Assembly: GCA_035441325.1 (NCBI GenBank)
Contig: DAOROA010000006.1
Span: 1-64,000, forward strand
Origin: Competibacter_A sp002352125
GTDB taxonomy: Bacteria > Pseudomonadota > Gammaproteobacteria > Competibacterales > Competibacteraceae
Direction of reading: 5' to 3'
Length of the DNA stretch: 64,000 nt
Part shown: one piece after another, positions 9,357-19,181 of the stretch
How positions within the stretch are numbered: position 1 is the first letter of the stretch
Layout: each line of letters opens with the position of its first letter
Made by a program: the position numbers and the translations under genes
Notes under the pieces: model-generated
The model's database searches: none
The model's input: only the letters and a program-made list of their open reading frames with translations
Told to the model about the DNA's origin: nothing

Positions 9357-9962
9357 TCACGCTGCCGCTAAAGCAGAACCTCCAAAGGGAGCGAAGACGT
9401 GGTAGCGACCCCGGCCCTGCCGCTTCGCTTCGTACAAGGCGCGATCGGCGTCCGCGATGGGTTGAGGGCCGGCCGGCTCGTCCGGATCGCAAAGACGGAT
9501 GCCTACGCTGGCGCCGATCCGGATGGGTTGCACCGAGATCGAAAACGGTTTTTGGAGGGTCGCCACGATGCGCTGGGCGATCCGTCCCGCCGCATCGGGG
9601 TCGGTCAGGTCGGTCAGCAGCACGGTGAACTCGTCCCCACCCCGCCGCGCGACCGTGTCGGTTTCACGGACGCACTCGCATAGCCGTTGGGCGACGGCAC
9701 GCAGCAGCCGATCACCGGTTGGATGGCCGTGGACATCGTTGACTCGCTTGAAGTGGTCGAGATCCAGAAACAATACGGCGACGCCGGTTCGGTGCCGGCG
9801 CGCGTGCTTGAGGGCTTGCTCCAACCGATCCTCGAACAAGCGGCGATTGGCCAGCCCGGTTAGCGGGTCATAGAATGCCAAGTTCTTGAAATGTTGCGCC
9901 CGCCACGACAGCCACGCTAACAGGATCGCATTCAGCATCAACATCAACGCTGTCAGAAACAT
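9357..9962 (-). CDS. small membrane-anchored diguanylate cyclase (GGDEF)
   Basis: A 201-residue protein that should make cyclic di-GMP from two GTP. One N-terminal transmembrane helix (about residues 2-20) is followed directly by a GGDEF domain (about 30-190) with DPLTGLANRR, LDLDHFKRVND and an intact GGDEF active site. An RxxD sequence (RETD) stands five residues before it and matches the product-inhibition I-site. There is no sensor domain. The ATG at 9962 has an AAGGAG ribosome site six bases upstream; the longer frame to 10013 is unlikely. Signal input is unknown. Confidence 0.88.
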   Translation of the reverse strand: MFLTALMLMLNAILLAWLSWRAQHFKNLAFYDPLTGLANRRLFEDRLEQALKHARRHRTGVAVLFLDLDHFKRVNDVHGHPTGDRLLRAVAQRLCECVRETDTVARRGGDEFTVLLTDLTDPDAAGRIAQRIVATLQKPFSISVQPIRIGASVGIRLCDPDEPAGPQPIADADRALYEAKRQGRGRYHVFAPFGGSALAAA

Positions 9963-10260
9963 CAAGCACTCCTTAATCGAGAAAGCGGTTGGCCGGACCC
10001 GGCCACAGGACATCGATCAGGGTGGCGGAGGCTTGATGGAGAGTATCGGCAGCCCCATCGTTTCCTTGAGGGCGTGCGATCATCCGATCCGGCGACCGAT
10101 GGGACCCGGTAACCGATGGACGCTCGCGTTGCAAAGACGCTGGTTTGTCCGCTCTCGCCGGAGCCAGATCATCGATTTGCCCGGCCGCCCTTGCCGTTGC
10201 CGGTCTAACGTACAATGATTGCCGCGATTTTCTCCAAATTTCTACAGGATCGAATCCGCC

Positions 10261-10965
10261 ATGAAATCCGTTCTCGCTATCCGTCACGTTGCCTTCGAAG
10301 ATTTGGACGCTTTCGGTTCGATGCTGGCCGAGCGCGGCTATGCCATCCGCTACCTGGAGGCCGGTTACGATGATCTGGCCGCGCTGGACCCTTTGGCTGA
10401 CGACTTGCTGGTGGTGCTGGGTGGGCCGATCGGCGTTTATGAAGATGAGGCGTATCCGTTCGTTCGCGACGAATTGCGGCTGCTGCGGACCCGGCTCGAC
10501 GCTGGCCGGCCGACGCTTGGAATTTGCCTCGGTTGCCAGATGATCGCCCAGGCGCTGGGCGGGCGGGTTTATCCGGGTGGGCGCAAGGAAATTGGCTGGA
10601 AACCGCTACTGCTGACCGAGGCCGGCCAAAACAGCCCGCTGGCCGCGTTCGGTGACCAGGTATCGGTACTGCACTGGCACGGCGATACCTTCGATTTGCC
10701 TGACGGTGCGGTGCTGCTAGCGTCCAGCGACCTGTATCCGCATCAAGCCTTTTCCTGGGGCCGTCATGCGCTGGCCTTGCAGTTCCACATCGAAACCACC
10801 GCTCGTGGCCTGGAGCGTTGGTTCATCGGCCATGCCGGTGAAATCGCCGCGACGGCAGGTTTGAGCGTGCCGATGCTTCGCGGCGAAACCGCCCGTCATG
10901 CCGCCCAAGCCGCGGCACAGGGACGGCGATGTTTCGCCGCTTGGCTGGAACAGATCGGCCTGTGA
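10261..10965 (+). CDS. class I glutamine amidotransferase, GMP synthase-like
   Basis: A 234-residue stand-alone glutaminase-type domain. The nucleophile Cys sits in LGICLGCQMIAQ, the catalytic His in ALQFHIETT with the Glu two residues later, and the oxyanion strand in LVVLGGPIGVYED. It resembles the GuaA-like glutamine amidotransferases found alone in many proteobacteria, which often act on small molecules; the ammonia acceptor here is unknown. The ATG at 10261 gives the usual family start; upstream codons look like leader. It is monocistronic, with an AT-rich segment behind it. Confidence 0.85.
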   Translation: MKSVLAIRHVAFEDLDAFGSMLAERGYAIRYLEAGYDDLAALDPLADDLLVVLGGPIGVYEDEAYPFVRDELRLLRTRLDAGRPTLGICLGCQMIAQALGGRVYPGGRKEIGWKPLLLTEAGQNSPLAAFGDQVSVLHWHGDTFDLPDGAVLLASSDLYPHQAFSWGRHALALQFHIETTARGLERWFIGHAGEIAATAGLSVPMLRGETARHAAQAAAQGRRCFAAWLEQIGL

Positions 10966-11013
10966 GGCCGAGCAGACAAGCTGAATTTTTAGTGCAAACC
11001 GATTCTTTGCATC

Positions 11014-11034
11014 AATTATCAGTTATTGATAATT
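11014..11034. repeat. AT-rich inverted repeat after the amidotransferase gene
   Basis: AATTATCA and TGATAATT are exact inverted 8-mers separated by five bases, followed by T-rich sequence. It could be a weak terminator for the upstream gene or an operator for the downstream ATPase gene. Confidence 0.35.
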
Positions 11035-11100
11035 TTATATTGCATTTATTCTGTTTCTTTGTAGTTGACTTGTGATGTAATACGCAATGCTATTAAAGCA

Positions 11101-11130
11101 TTGGTTGGCAATATAGTAGACTTATATAAT
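11101..11130 (+). promoter_or_regulatory. sigma-70-type promoter of the GspE-like gene
   Basis: A TTGGTT -35 and a perfect TATAAT -10 are separated by 18 bases, ending 28 bases before the GTG start at 11159. The surrounding 190 bases are strikingly AT-rich compared with the rest of the window. Confidence 0.5.
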
Positions 11131-11158
11131 CGATAGTCATTTTATTAAGAAAATCGCC

Positions 11159-13012
11159 GTGAATACTCAAAACTCGCTTGCAGCAACCGTCCGTTTGTTC
11201 CCGAACGGCACCGATTCCCGCTCCAGCCCATCGTCGAAGCCGCGCGTTCCGGAGCATCGGCTGGGTCTAAAAGAAGTGCTGGACGATCTAGTTGCCGACG
11301 GATTGGTAGCCAAGGCGGATGCCGATCTGACGCTCGCTGGTCCCAAAACCGAGCGCAGCGAATTGCATCCGCTAGTGGTTGTCGCCAACAAAAAATTCCA
11401 CCATCTTCGGCCGCCGCATCAAGTTTTAAGCCTGGAGCTGCTGACTGAGTGGTTGGCCGGCAGGGCCGGATTACCCTATCTGCGCATCGATCCGCTCAAG
11501 CTCGATATCGCCGCGGTGGAACGGTTGTTGCCATTCATTTCCTTCGAGTATGCGGCTCGTTACCAAATTCTACCGATCGCCGCCGACGATACCCGAGTGG
11601 TGTTTGCCACTACCGAACCTTGGCTGACCGATTGGCAAAACGTGTTGCGGCAGACTTTGCGCCGCGACATCGAACGGGTCATCGCCAACCCGCTGGACGT
11701 CAACCGTTATCAGTTGGAGTTTTACGGCGTGTCGCGTTCGGTGCGCGGCGCGTTGCGGGCTTCGACCGAGCCGACCTCGGGCATTCTCAACTTCGAGCAG
11801 TTGCTGGAACTGGGCCGGCGCGGCGAGTTGAGCGCCGACGAGCGGCCGATCGTGCAGATCGTGGATTGGCTGCTGCAATATGCGTTTTCCCAGCGCGCCA
11901 GCGACATTCATCTGGAACCGCGTCGCGAGCAGGGCAACATCCGTTTCCGCATCGACGGCGTGTTGAACGCCATTTATCAGTTGCCGCCGTCGGTGATGAG
12001 CGCGGTCGCCAGCCGTATCAAAATCCTCGGTCGAATGGACGTGGCCGAGAAGCGCCGGCCGCAGGATGGCCGGATCAAGACTCGCACGCCGGCCGGCCGC
12101 GAAATCGAATTGCGCCTGTCCACCATGCCCACGGCCTTCGGCGAAAAATGCGTGCTGCGCATTTTCGATCCGGATACGGTGACCAAAAACTTCGGCCAAC
12201 TCGGGTTCGCGCCTGCCGAGGAAACAGCTTGGCGGGCGATGATCGCCCGGCCGCACGGCATCGTGCTGGTCACTGGGCCGACCGGTTCCGGTAAAACGAC
12301 CACCCTGTATACCACCCTCAAGCAACTGGCGGTTCCGGAAGTGAACGTCTGCACGGTGGAAGACCCGATCGAAATGATCGTGCCGGAACTGAACCAGATG
12401 CAGGTGCAACCGGCCATCGATCTGACTTTCGCTCAGGGCATCCGCACGCTGTTGCGGCAAGACCCCGATATCATCATGGTCGGCGAGATTCGCGATCTGG
12501 AAACGGCTCAGATGGCGGTACAGGCGGCTTTGACCGGTCACTTGGTCCTTTCGACCCTGCATACCAACGACGCCGCTTCGACCATTACCCGGTTGCTGGA
12601 TCTTGGCGTGCCCTACTACCTGATCCAGAACGTACTGATCGGAGTGATGGCGCAACGGTTGGTGCGTACTCTCTGCCCCCATTGCAAAGGAACGGGCCAG
12701 ATCGACGCCGCGCTATGGAAATCGCTGGTGCAGCCCTGGCCATTGCCGAAACCGGAAACCGTCGGCGTGCCGCGCGGTTGTCCGGAATGCCGTAACACCG
12801 GCTATCTGGGACGGATCGGTTTGTACGAGCTGCTAACGGTGACGCCGGAGCTGCGTCGGTTGTTCCGGCCGGACATGGACGAAGACGCGTTGCGGCGCAG
12901 TGCCTTCGATCAAGGGATGCGTCCGTTGCGGGTCGGCGCTGCGCTCCAGATCGCTGCTGGATTGACCACGTTCGAGGAAGTGGTGCAGATTTTGCCACCC
13001 TTGGCCGAGTAA
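11159..13012 (+). CDS. GspE/PilB-family secretion or pilus ATPase (orphan)
   Basis: A 617-residue hexameric motor ATPase of the type II secretion / type IV pilus family. An N-terminal MshEN-like region (about residues 40-190) precedes the ATPase core with Walker A GPTGSGKTT, the Asp box, Walker B IIMVGEIRD and the His box. A Cys4 zinc site (CPHC and CPEC) sits near residues 510-545. The start is GTG at 11159. No other secretion or pilus genes are in the window, so which machine it drives is unknown. It has its own AT-rich promoter region and is followed by ompW. Confidence 0.88.
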   Translation: MNTQNSLAATVRLFPNGTDSRSSPSSKPRVPEHRLGLKEVLDDLVADGLVAKADADLTLAGPKTERSELHPLVVVANKKFHHLRPPHQVLSLELLTEWLAGRAGLPYLRIDPLKLDIAAVERLLPFISFEYAARYQILPIAADDTRVVFATTEPWLTDWQNVLRQTLRRDIERVIANPLDVNRYQLEFYGVSRSVRGALRASTEPTSGILNFEQLLELGRRGELSADERPIVQIVDWLLQYAFSQRASDIHLEPRREQGNIRFRIDGVLNAIYQLPPSVMSAVASRIKILGRMDVAEKRRPQDGRIKTRTPAGREIELRLSTMPTAFGEKCVLRIFDPDTVTKNFGQLGFAPAEETAWRAMIARPHGIVLVTGPTGSGKTTTLYTTLKQLAVPEVNVCTVEDPIEMIVPELNQMQVQPAIDLTFAQGIRTLLRQDPDIIMVGEIRDLETAQMAVQAALTGHLVLSTLHTNDAASTITRLLDLGVPYYLIQNVLIGVMAQRLVRTLCPHCKGTGQIDAALWKSLVQPWPLPKPETVGVPRGCPECRNTGYLGRIGLYELLTVTPELRRLFRPDMDEDALRRSAFDQGMRPLRVGAALQIAAGLTTFEEVVQILPPLAE

Positions 13013-13049
13013 GAAGAAATTTGAGCTTTTGATACATAATCACCACATT

Positions 13050-13078
13050 TTGACTAAATTGTTGCGAAAGTACACAAT
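13050..13078 (+). promoter_or_regulatory. promoter of ompW
   Basis: TTGACT and CACAAT hexamers separated by 17 bases lie about 70 bases before the ompW start. An imperfect ACACAA/TTGTGT hairpin followed by seven Ts overlaps the -10 and may end the upstream transcript. Confidence 0.45.
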
Positions 13079-13146
13079 AGCTTTGTGTTTTTTTGTCCGG
13101 TTTTTCATCGTCCAACCAACAACAAAATAAATTCAAGAGGTGTGTG

Positions 13147-13770
13147 ATGTCCTCGAAAATGCTCAAGAGTGTTTTGACGACGGTGTTGGCAGGTGGTTTG
13201 TTAGCGGGAGCAGCCCAAGCTTACGAGGCGGGCGACTGGATCGTCCGGGCCGGTGTGTGGGGCGTGTTCCCCAAATCCGATAACCTAGATACCCCGTTGG
13301 GAATGATTGAGGTAGATAACGGTTACAGCTTGGGTATCAATGGCACCTACATGTTTACTCCCAACATCGGCCTCGAAGTGATCGGTGCTTTGCCGTTCAA
13401 GCATGACATCAACCTCGATGGCACCAAGATCGCTAGTACCTATCAGTTGCCGCCGACGGTTCTGGTGCAATATCACTTCATGCCGACCGGTACGATTCAT
13501 CCATATGCCGGCGTAGGGTTGAATTACACCTTTTTCTGGGATGAAAAGACCACTGGCCCCCTCTCTGGCACCAAGCTGTCACTGGATCCTTCCTGGGGTC
13601 TTGCGGGCGAGTTGGGTATCGATATCGATGTGGCGCCCAACTGGTTCGTAAACGCCACCGTCAGCTATATGGACATCGATACCAAGGCTAAATCGAATGT
13701 CCTCGGTACCCTCGGCACTGTGGAAATCGACCCGTGGGTGGTCGGCCTCAATGTCGGGACTCGCTTTTAA
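13147..13770 (+). CDS. ompW: OmpW-family outer membrane protein
   Basis: A 207-residue outer membrane beta-barrel of the OmpW family. A signal peptide (about residues 1-24, ending AQA) is followed by the family opening YEAGDWIVRAGVWGVFPK. Alternating strands end in the aromatic C-terminal residue needed for barrel insertion (GTRF). The segment HPYAGVGLNYTFFWDE is typical of OmpW. These small eight-stranded proteins are linked to passage of small hydrophobic compounds and stress adaptation. The ATG at 13147 follows AGAGGTG. Confidence 0.88.
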   Translation: MSSKMLKSVLTTVLAGGLLAGAAQAYEAGDWIVRAGVWGVFPKSDNLDTPLGMIEVDNGYSLGINGTYMFTPNIGLEVIGALPFKHDINLDGTKIASTYQLPPTVLVQYHFMPTGTIHPYAGVGLNYTFFWDEKTTGPLSGTKLSLDPSWGLAGELGIDIDVAPNWFVNATVSYMDIDTKAKSNVLGTLGTVEIDPWVVGLNVGTRF

Positions 13771-13784
13771 GTAAGCATCCTTAC

Positions 13785-13816
13785 GGCGAAAGTCGGTGCC
13801 AGCACCGATTTCCGCC
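13785..13816. terminator. hairpin between convergent ompW and metal-binding gene
   Basis: A 15-base-pair stem with one mismatch and a two-base loop lies 15 bases after the ompW stop. It lacks a good T tract on either strand, so it may act as a rho-independent terminator only weakly or as an RNA 3' protector. Confidence 0.4.
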
Positions 13817-13910
13817 ATAACCCAGCAATTCCCGACCGCATTTTCCAGTCGCGTTCTTGGTTCGGGGCGACGGCCGAAGCGGGGTGGCGCCACCGAAACA
13901 GGCCAGATGC

Positions 13911-14111
13911 TCAGGTTTTCTCCGGATAACCCAGCGCGTGCAGCGCCGCGCCAAGTTCGGTGCGGATATCGCTGTCGGTCAGCGCAGTGACTCGACCGGT
14001 CGGCACGTCCACTCGAATCTCTTGAACTCCCGATAACTTGCCGAGCCCGGCGCGAATGGCGCTAGCGCAACCGTTGCATTTGACGTTTTGAACCAAAAAT
14101 TCGAGTTCCAT
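13911..14111 (-). CDS. heavy-metal-associated (HMA) domain protein, CopZ-like
   Basis: A 66-residue single-domain protein of the HMA ferredoxin-like fold. The metal-binding loop reads VKCNGCAS, a CxxC placed where copper chaperones carry it. The fold pattern (beta strand ending before the CxxC, helix, RVDVPTGRVTA strand, C-terminal GYPE) fits. It probably carries copper or zinc in the cytoplasm. A strong AGAGGA site precedes the ATG at 14111. No P-type ATPase is adjacent. Confidence 0.82.
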   Translation of the reverse strand: MELEFLVQNVKCNGCASAIRAGLGKLSGVQEIRVDVPTGRVTALTDSDIRTELGAALHALGYPEKT

Positions 14112-14308
14112 GTTGGCGTCCTCTGGTATCGCAAAGCAACTAAAGTATAAGCTTTCATCGCTGCGTTTCAGTACGATTCGATGCCTCGAATCGATTACGC
14201 TCTAAGATAGAGCAGAATGCTGTTGTTTTTGTTCTGTTGTGGTGCAATATCGAAGAGGGCGATGCTATATCATGTAGGTAGTGCGTGATCGAACTCGAAA
14301 AACTACTG

Positions 14309-14324
14309 TGGCATGTTTCATGCT
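14309..14324 (+). promoter_or_regulatory. sigma-54 promoter of glnA
   Basis: TGGCATGTTTCATGCT carries the invariant GG and GC dinucleotides exactly ten bases apart (14310-14311 and 14322-14323), as sigma-54 requires. It lies 76 bases before glnA. A TGGTGCA half-site at 14240-14246 could belong to a weak NtrC site. Fit with nitrogen control by the downstream ntrBC supports the call. Confidence 0.65.
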
Positions 14325-14399
14325 TAATCGAGGGCGCATAAGTTTCCCCACCTGACCGATTGTGATCGATATTTCTCAAACTCCGAGGAATCAACGACA

Positions 14400-15809
14400 A
14401 TGAATGCTGCTGATGTGATGAAGCTGATCGAGGAAAAAGGCATCAAGTTCGTGGACTATCGGTTCACGGACACCCGTGGCAAGGAGCAGCACGTCACCGT
14501 GCCCGTCAGCGCCGTAGATGAGGATGTGTTCGAGGACGGCAAGATGTTCGACGGCTCGTCCATCGCCGGTTGGAAAGGCATTCAGGAATCCGACATGATT
14601 TTGATGCCCGATCCGGTAACCGCAGCCGTGGACCCGTTTTTCGAAGAACCGACTTTGATTCTGACCTGCGATGTCATCGAACCCTCGACCATGCAGGGCT
14701 ACGAGCGCGACCCGCGTTCGCTGGCTCGCCGCGCAGAAGCCTATCTCAAGTCCACTGGCGTCGGCGATACCGCCTTCTTCGGTCCGGAAAACGAATTTTT
14801 TATCTTCGATGACGTGCGTTGGGGCGCCGATATCAGCGGTTGCTTCTGCAAGATCGATTCTTCCGAAGCTGGCTGGAATTCCGAGCGGGTCTACGAGGGC
14901 GGTAATTTCGGCCACCGGCCCGGCATCAAGGGCGGTTATTTCCCGGTACCCCCTGTAGACTCGATGCAGGATATCCGTTCCGCCATGTGTTTGAGCCTGG
15001 AGGCGATGGGGTTGGTGCCCGAAGTGCATCACCACGAAGTCGCCACCGCTGGCCAAGCCGAAATCGGCGTCCAGTTCAATACTCTAGTGCGCAAGGCCGA
15101 CGAAGTGCAGCGCCTGAAGTACGTGGTGCAAAACGTAGCGGCCAGCTACGGCAAGACCGCCACCTTCATGCCTAAACCGCTGGTGGGCGACAACGGTAGC
15201 GGCATGCACGTCCACCAATCGTTGGCGAAAGATGGCGTCAATCTGTTCTCCGGCGACTTGTATGCGGGCCTGTCCGAAACGGCGCTGTATTACATCGGCG
15301 GCATCATCAAGCACGCCAAGGTGTTGAACGCCTTCTGCAATCCCTCCACCAACTCCTACAAGCGGCTGGTGCCCGGCTTCGAAGCGCCGATCAATTTGGC
15401 GTACTCGGCGCGCAACCGTTCTGCTTCGATCCGCATTCCCTACGTCAGCAACCCCAAGGGACGTCGCATCGAAGTGCGGTTCCCCGATTCGACCGCCAAT
15501 CCGTATCTGGCTTTCGCTGCCATGATGATGGCTGGTCTGGATGGTATCCAGAACAAGATTCATCCCGGCGATCCGGTGGACAAAGACATTTACGAGCTGC
15601 CGCCGGAAGAAGAGAAACTGATTCCGCAGGTCTGTTTCTCGCTGGAGCAGGCGCTCAATGCATTGGATGCGAACCGCGAATTCCTCATCAAGGGAGGCGT
15701 GTTCACCAATGATCTGATCGATTCCTACATCGCGCTCAAGATGCAGGAAGTCACTCGGATGCGGATGACCACTCATCCGGTCGAGTTCGACATGTATTAC
15801 AGCCTATGA
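14400..15809 (+). CDS. glnA: glutamine synthetase type I
   Basis: A 469-residue GSI-beta subunit that makes glutamine from glutamate, ammonia and ATP. Visible motifs include the FDGSSIAGW latch, the metal-binding GPENEFF, the ATP-site MPKPLVGDNGSGMHVHQS, the NRSASIRIP segment and the adenylylation tyrosine in DIYELPPEEE near residue 398. Length matches the 12-subunit proteobacterial enzyme. It is preceded by a sigma-54 promoter and followed by a strong terminator and then ntrBC. Activity is expected to be set by reversible adenylylation and expression by NtrC. Confidence 0.97.
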   Translation: MNAADVMKLIEEKGIKFVDYRFTDTRGKEQHVTVPVSAVDEDVFEDGKMFDGSSIAGWKGIQESDMILMPDPVTAAVDPFFEEPTLILTCDVIEPSTMQGYERDPRSLARRAEAYLKSTGVGDTAFFGPENEFFIFDDVRWGADISGCFCKIDSSEAGWNSERVYEGGNFGHRPGIKGGYFPVPPVDSMQDIRSAMCLSLEAMGLVPEVHHHEVATAGQAEIGVQFNTLVRKADEVQRLKYVVQNVAASYGKTATFMPKPLVGDNGSGMHVHQSLAKDGVNLFSGDLYAGLSETALYYIGGIIKHAKVLNAFCNPSTNSYKRLVPGFEAPINLAYSARNRSASIRIPYVSNPKGRRIEVRFPDSTANPYLAFAAMMMAGLDGIQNKIHPGDPVDKDIYELPPEEEKLIPQVCFSLEQALNALDANREFLIKGGVFTNDLIDSYIALKMQEVTRMRMTTHPVEFDMYYSL

Positions 15810-15870
15810 CGTTCCAGCCGGTAACAGCGGTTTACGGGTTTGCGTGACCGTCTTGCAGTATCCGGTGTTC

Positions 15871-15902
15871 GCGACGCCCCCATTTGGGGGCGTTGTTGTT
15901 TG
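15871..15902 (+). terminator. rho-independent terminator of glnA
   Basis: ACGCCCCC and GGGGGCGT (15874-15881 and 15886-15893) form a perfect eight-base-pair stem around loop ATTT, followed by TGTTGTTT. It lies 65 bases after the glnA stop, limiting read-through into ntrB. The rest of 15810-16110 holds only regulatory sites. Confidence 0.75.
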
Positions 15903-15938
15903 GGAGGTTGCGACGCTTGGCAAGCGATAATCCCTGGT

Positions 15939-15953
15939 GCGCTTTTTTAGTGC
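15939..15953. promoter_or_regulatory. possible NtrC-binding enhancer upstream of ntrB
   Basis: GCGC-N7-GTGC matches the NtrC consensus GCAC-N7-GTGC at seven of eight defined bases. It lies about 110 bases before the sigma-54-like element at 16061, a normal enhancer distance. Confidence 0.35.
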
Positions 15954-16060
15954 AAAATGACAACGAAGCCAATCATCGTGCTTGGAAATGGCGCGATGGA
16001 TGCGCCGAATAAGCATGATCGATAGTCTAGCAAGTACGTCGAAGAGTCGGATCGGTCAGT

Positions 16061-16076
16061 TGGTTTGGTTTTTGCT
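16061..16076 (+). promoter_or_regulatory. possible sigma-54 promoter of ntrBC
   Basis: TGGTTTGGTTTTTGCT has GG and GC spaced by exactly ten bases and the TTTGCT end of the consensus, but lacks the C of TGGCA. It starts 50 bases before ntrB. Confidence 0.35.
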
Positions 16077-16110
16077 GGGTGGGCAGCAATGATATGGAGG
16101 CCAAGCGAAC

Positions 16111-17165
16111 GTGCTAAGAGACTACTACCGCCGGGTTGTGGATAGCTTGAGCATCGCCGTGCTGGTGTTGGACCAGCGATTGCGGTTGCTGTTCATGAAC
16201 GCCGCTGCAGAAACGTTGTTCGAGTCGAGCTTTCGCAAAGCGCACAAACTGGCCCTTCCGGATTTGATCGTTGGTGCCGAATCGTTCATCGCCGGACTGC
16301 GGCATTGTCTCGAAAGCGGCCATCCCTACATCGAACGAGAGTTGCAGTTGACCTTTCCGCCGGAGCGCATCGTCACCGTGGATTGCACCGCCGCGCCGTT
16401 GCTGGAGCGGGATCCGACGGCGGAATTGTTGCTGGAGCTGCGACAGGTGGACTGGCGGCTGCGCATCAATCGAGAAGAGCACATCCTGGCCCAGCACCAC
16501 ACCACGCGGGCGTTGGTGCGTAATCTGGCGCACGAGATCAAGAATCCGCTGGGCGGATTACGCGGAGCAGCGCAACTGCTGGAACGCGAGTTGCCGGACC
16601 CCGCATTGCGCGAATACACCCGCATCATCATCGGTGAAGCCGATCGGTTGCGCGGCCTGGTGGATCGGATGCTCGGCCCCAACCAGCCGCGCGCCTACGA
16701 TGAGGTGAGCATCCACGAAATTTTGGAGCGGGTTTGCGGATTGGTGGAAGCCGAGGCCAATTCCGGCATCCGCATCGAGCGCGACTACGATCCTAGCATT
16801 CCGCCGGTGTGGGGCGATGCCGATCGCTTGATTCAGGCGGTGCTCAACGTGGTGCGCAACGCCGTGCAGGTGCTCGACCGCCGGGGCATCATCACGCTGC
16901 GGACTCGGGTGCAGCGCCAGTACACCATCGGTTCTAAGCGCCACAAACTGGTGGCGCGGCTGGACGTAATCGACGACGGTCCCGGCATTCCGTCCGAATG
17001 GCAGGAACAAATTTTTTATCCGATGATCAGCGGCCGGCCGAACGGGACCGGCTTGGGCCTATCGATCGCCCAGAACATCGTCAATCAGCACGGCGGCCTG
17101 ATCGAATGCGTCAGCCGGCCTGGAGAGACCGTTTTCACGCTGTTGTTGCCCTTAGGAAAGACCGG

Positions 17166-17169
<4 letters not shown>
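16111..17169 (+). CDS. ntrB: nitrogen regulation sensor histidine kinase NtrB
   Basis: A 352-residue cytoplasmic kinase/phosphatase that sets the phosphorylation of NtrC according to PII and glutamine status. A PAS domain (about residues 8-110) precedes the HisKA helix with phospho-acceptor His in NLAHEIKNPLGGL (about 137). The ATPase domain follows with the N box (AVLNVVRNAVQ), the G1 box (DVIDDGPGIP) and GTGLGLSIAQNIV. It has no membrane segment. Translation starts at GTG 16111 after GGAGG, and the stop overlaps the ntrC start (ATGA). Confidence 0.95.
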
Positions 17170-18563
<1,394 letters not shown>

Positions 18564-18589
18564 ACGCGAGTATCGCGAATCGGTCAGCC

Positions 18590-19054
18590 GTGTTCGACGT
18601 GGTGTTGTACGAGCCGGAAATTCCCCCCAACACCGGCAACATCATCCGGCTGTGCGCCAACGCCGGTGCTCGTCTACATCTGATCCGACCGTTGGGATTT
18701 CAGTTCGACGACCGTCAGTTGCGGCGGGCGGGGCTGGATTACCACGAATGGGCTGCGGTGCGGTTGCATCGCGACCTGACCGCTTTTCTCGCCGAAGTCA
18801 AACCGGCGCGGCTGTTCGCCTTCACCACCAAAGGCACTTGTCTTTACCATGCGGTCGCTTACCAACCGAACGATGCTTTGCTGTTCGGCCCCGAAACGCG
18901 CGGTTTGCCGGCGCGGGTCCTGGCCGAAATTCCTCTGGAGCATCGATTGCGGTTGCCGATGTGTACCGCTGGGCGTAGCCTGAATCTGTCCAATGCAGTG
19001 GCGATCGCTTTGTACGAAGCATGGCGGCAGCGCGATTTTGGAGGGGCGCTGTAG
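18590..19054 (+). CDS. trmL: tRNA (cytidine/uridine-2'-O-)-methyltransferase TrmL
   Basis: A 154-residue SPOUT methyltransferase that 2'-O-methylates the wobble base of tRNA-Leu isoacceptors. The chain opens with VVLYEPEIPPNTGNIIRLC, the near-invariant TrmL N-terminus. It contains RAGLDYHEW, LLFGPETRGLP and the knotted C-terminal LRLPMCTAGRSLNLSNAV. The GTG at 18590 reproduces the family length of about 155. A TTG at 18560 overlapping the ntrC stop would add ten residues and couple translation. It is probably transcribed with ntrBC. Confidence 0.92.
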   Translation: MFDVVLYEPEIPPNTGNIIRLCANAGARLHLIRPLGFQFDDRQLRRAGLDYHEWAAVRLHRDLTAFLAEVKPARLFAFTTKGTCLYHAVAYQPNDALLFGPETRGLPARVLAEIPLEHRLRLPMCTAGRSLNLSNAVAIALYEAWRQRDFGGAL

Positions 19055-19138
19055 TCCGACGCCGCCGAACCGCCAGCGTCCTGTTTTCGATAGTTATCTC
19101 TTGGCAAACGCCTCGTTTGGAACTATCCTACGCACATA

Positions 19139-19155
19139 TAGTACTAATCTAGTAC
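19139..19155. promoter_or_regulatory. repeat operator candidate before the suf regulator
   Basis: TAGTACTAATCTAGTAC holds two TAGTAC hexamers five bases apart, 27 bases before sufR and next to a TATAGT -10-like hexamer. It is well placed for autorepression by the Rrf2 protein encoded immediately downstream. Confidence 0.35.
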
Positions 19156-19181
19156 GATTAAACGAATCACATGGAGCGTTC

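Noticed and set aside
15804..16016. A 70-residue minus-strand frame between glnA and ntrB
   Set aside because: It covers the glnA terminator and regulatory sites, has no ribosome site and no protein-like pattern.
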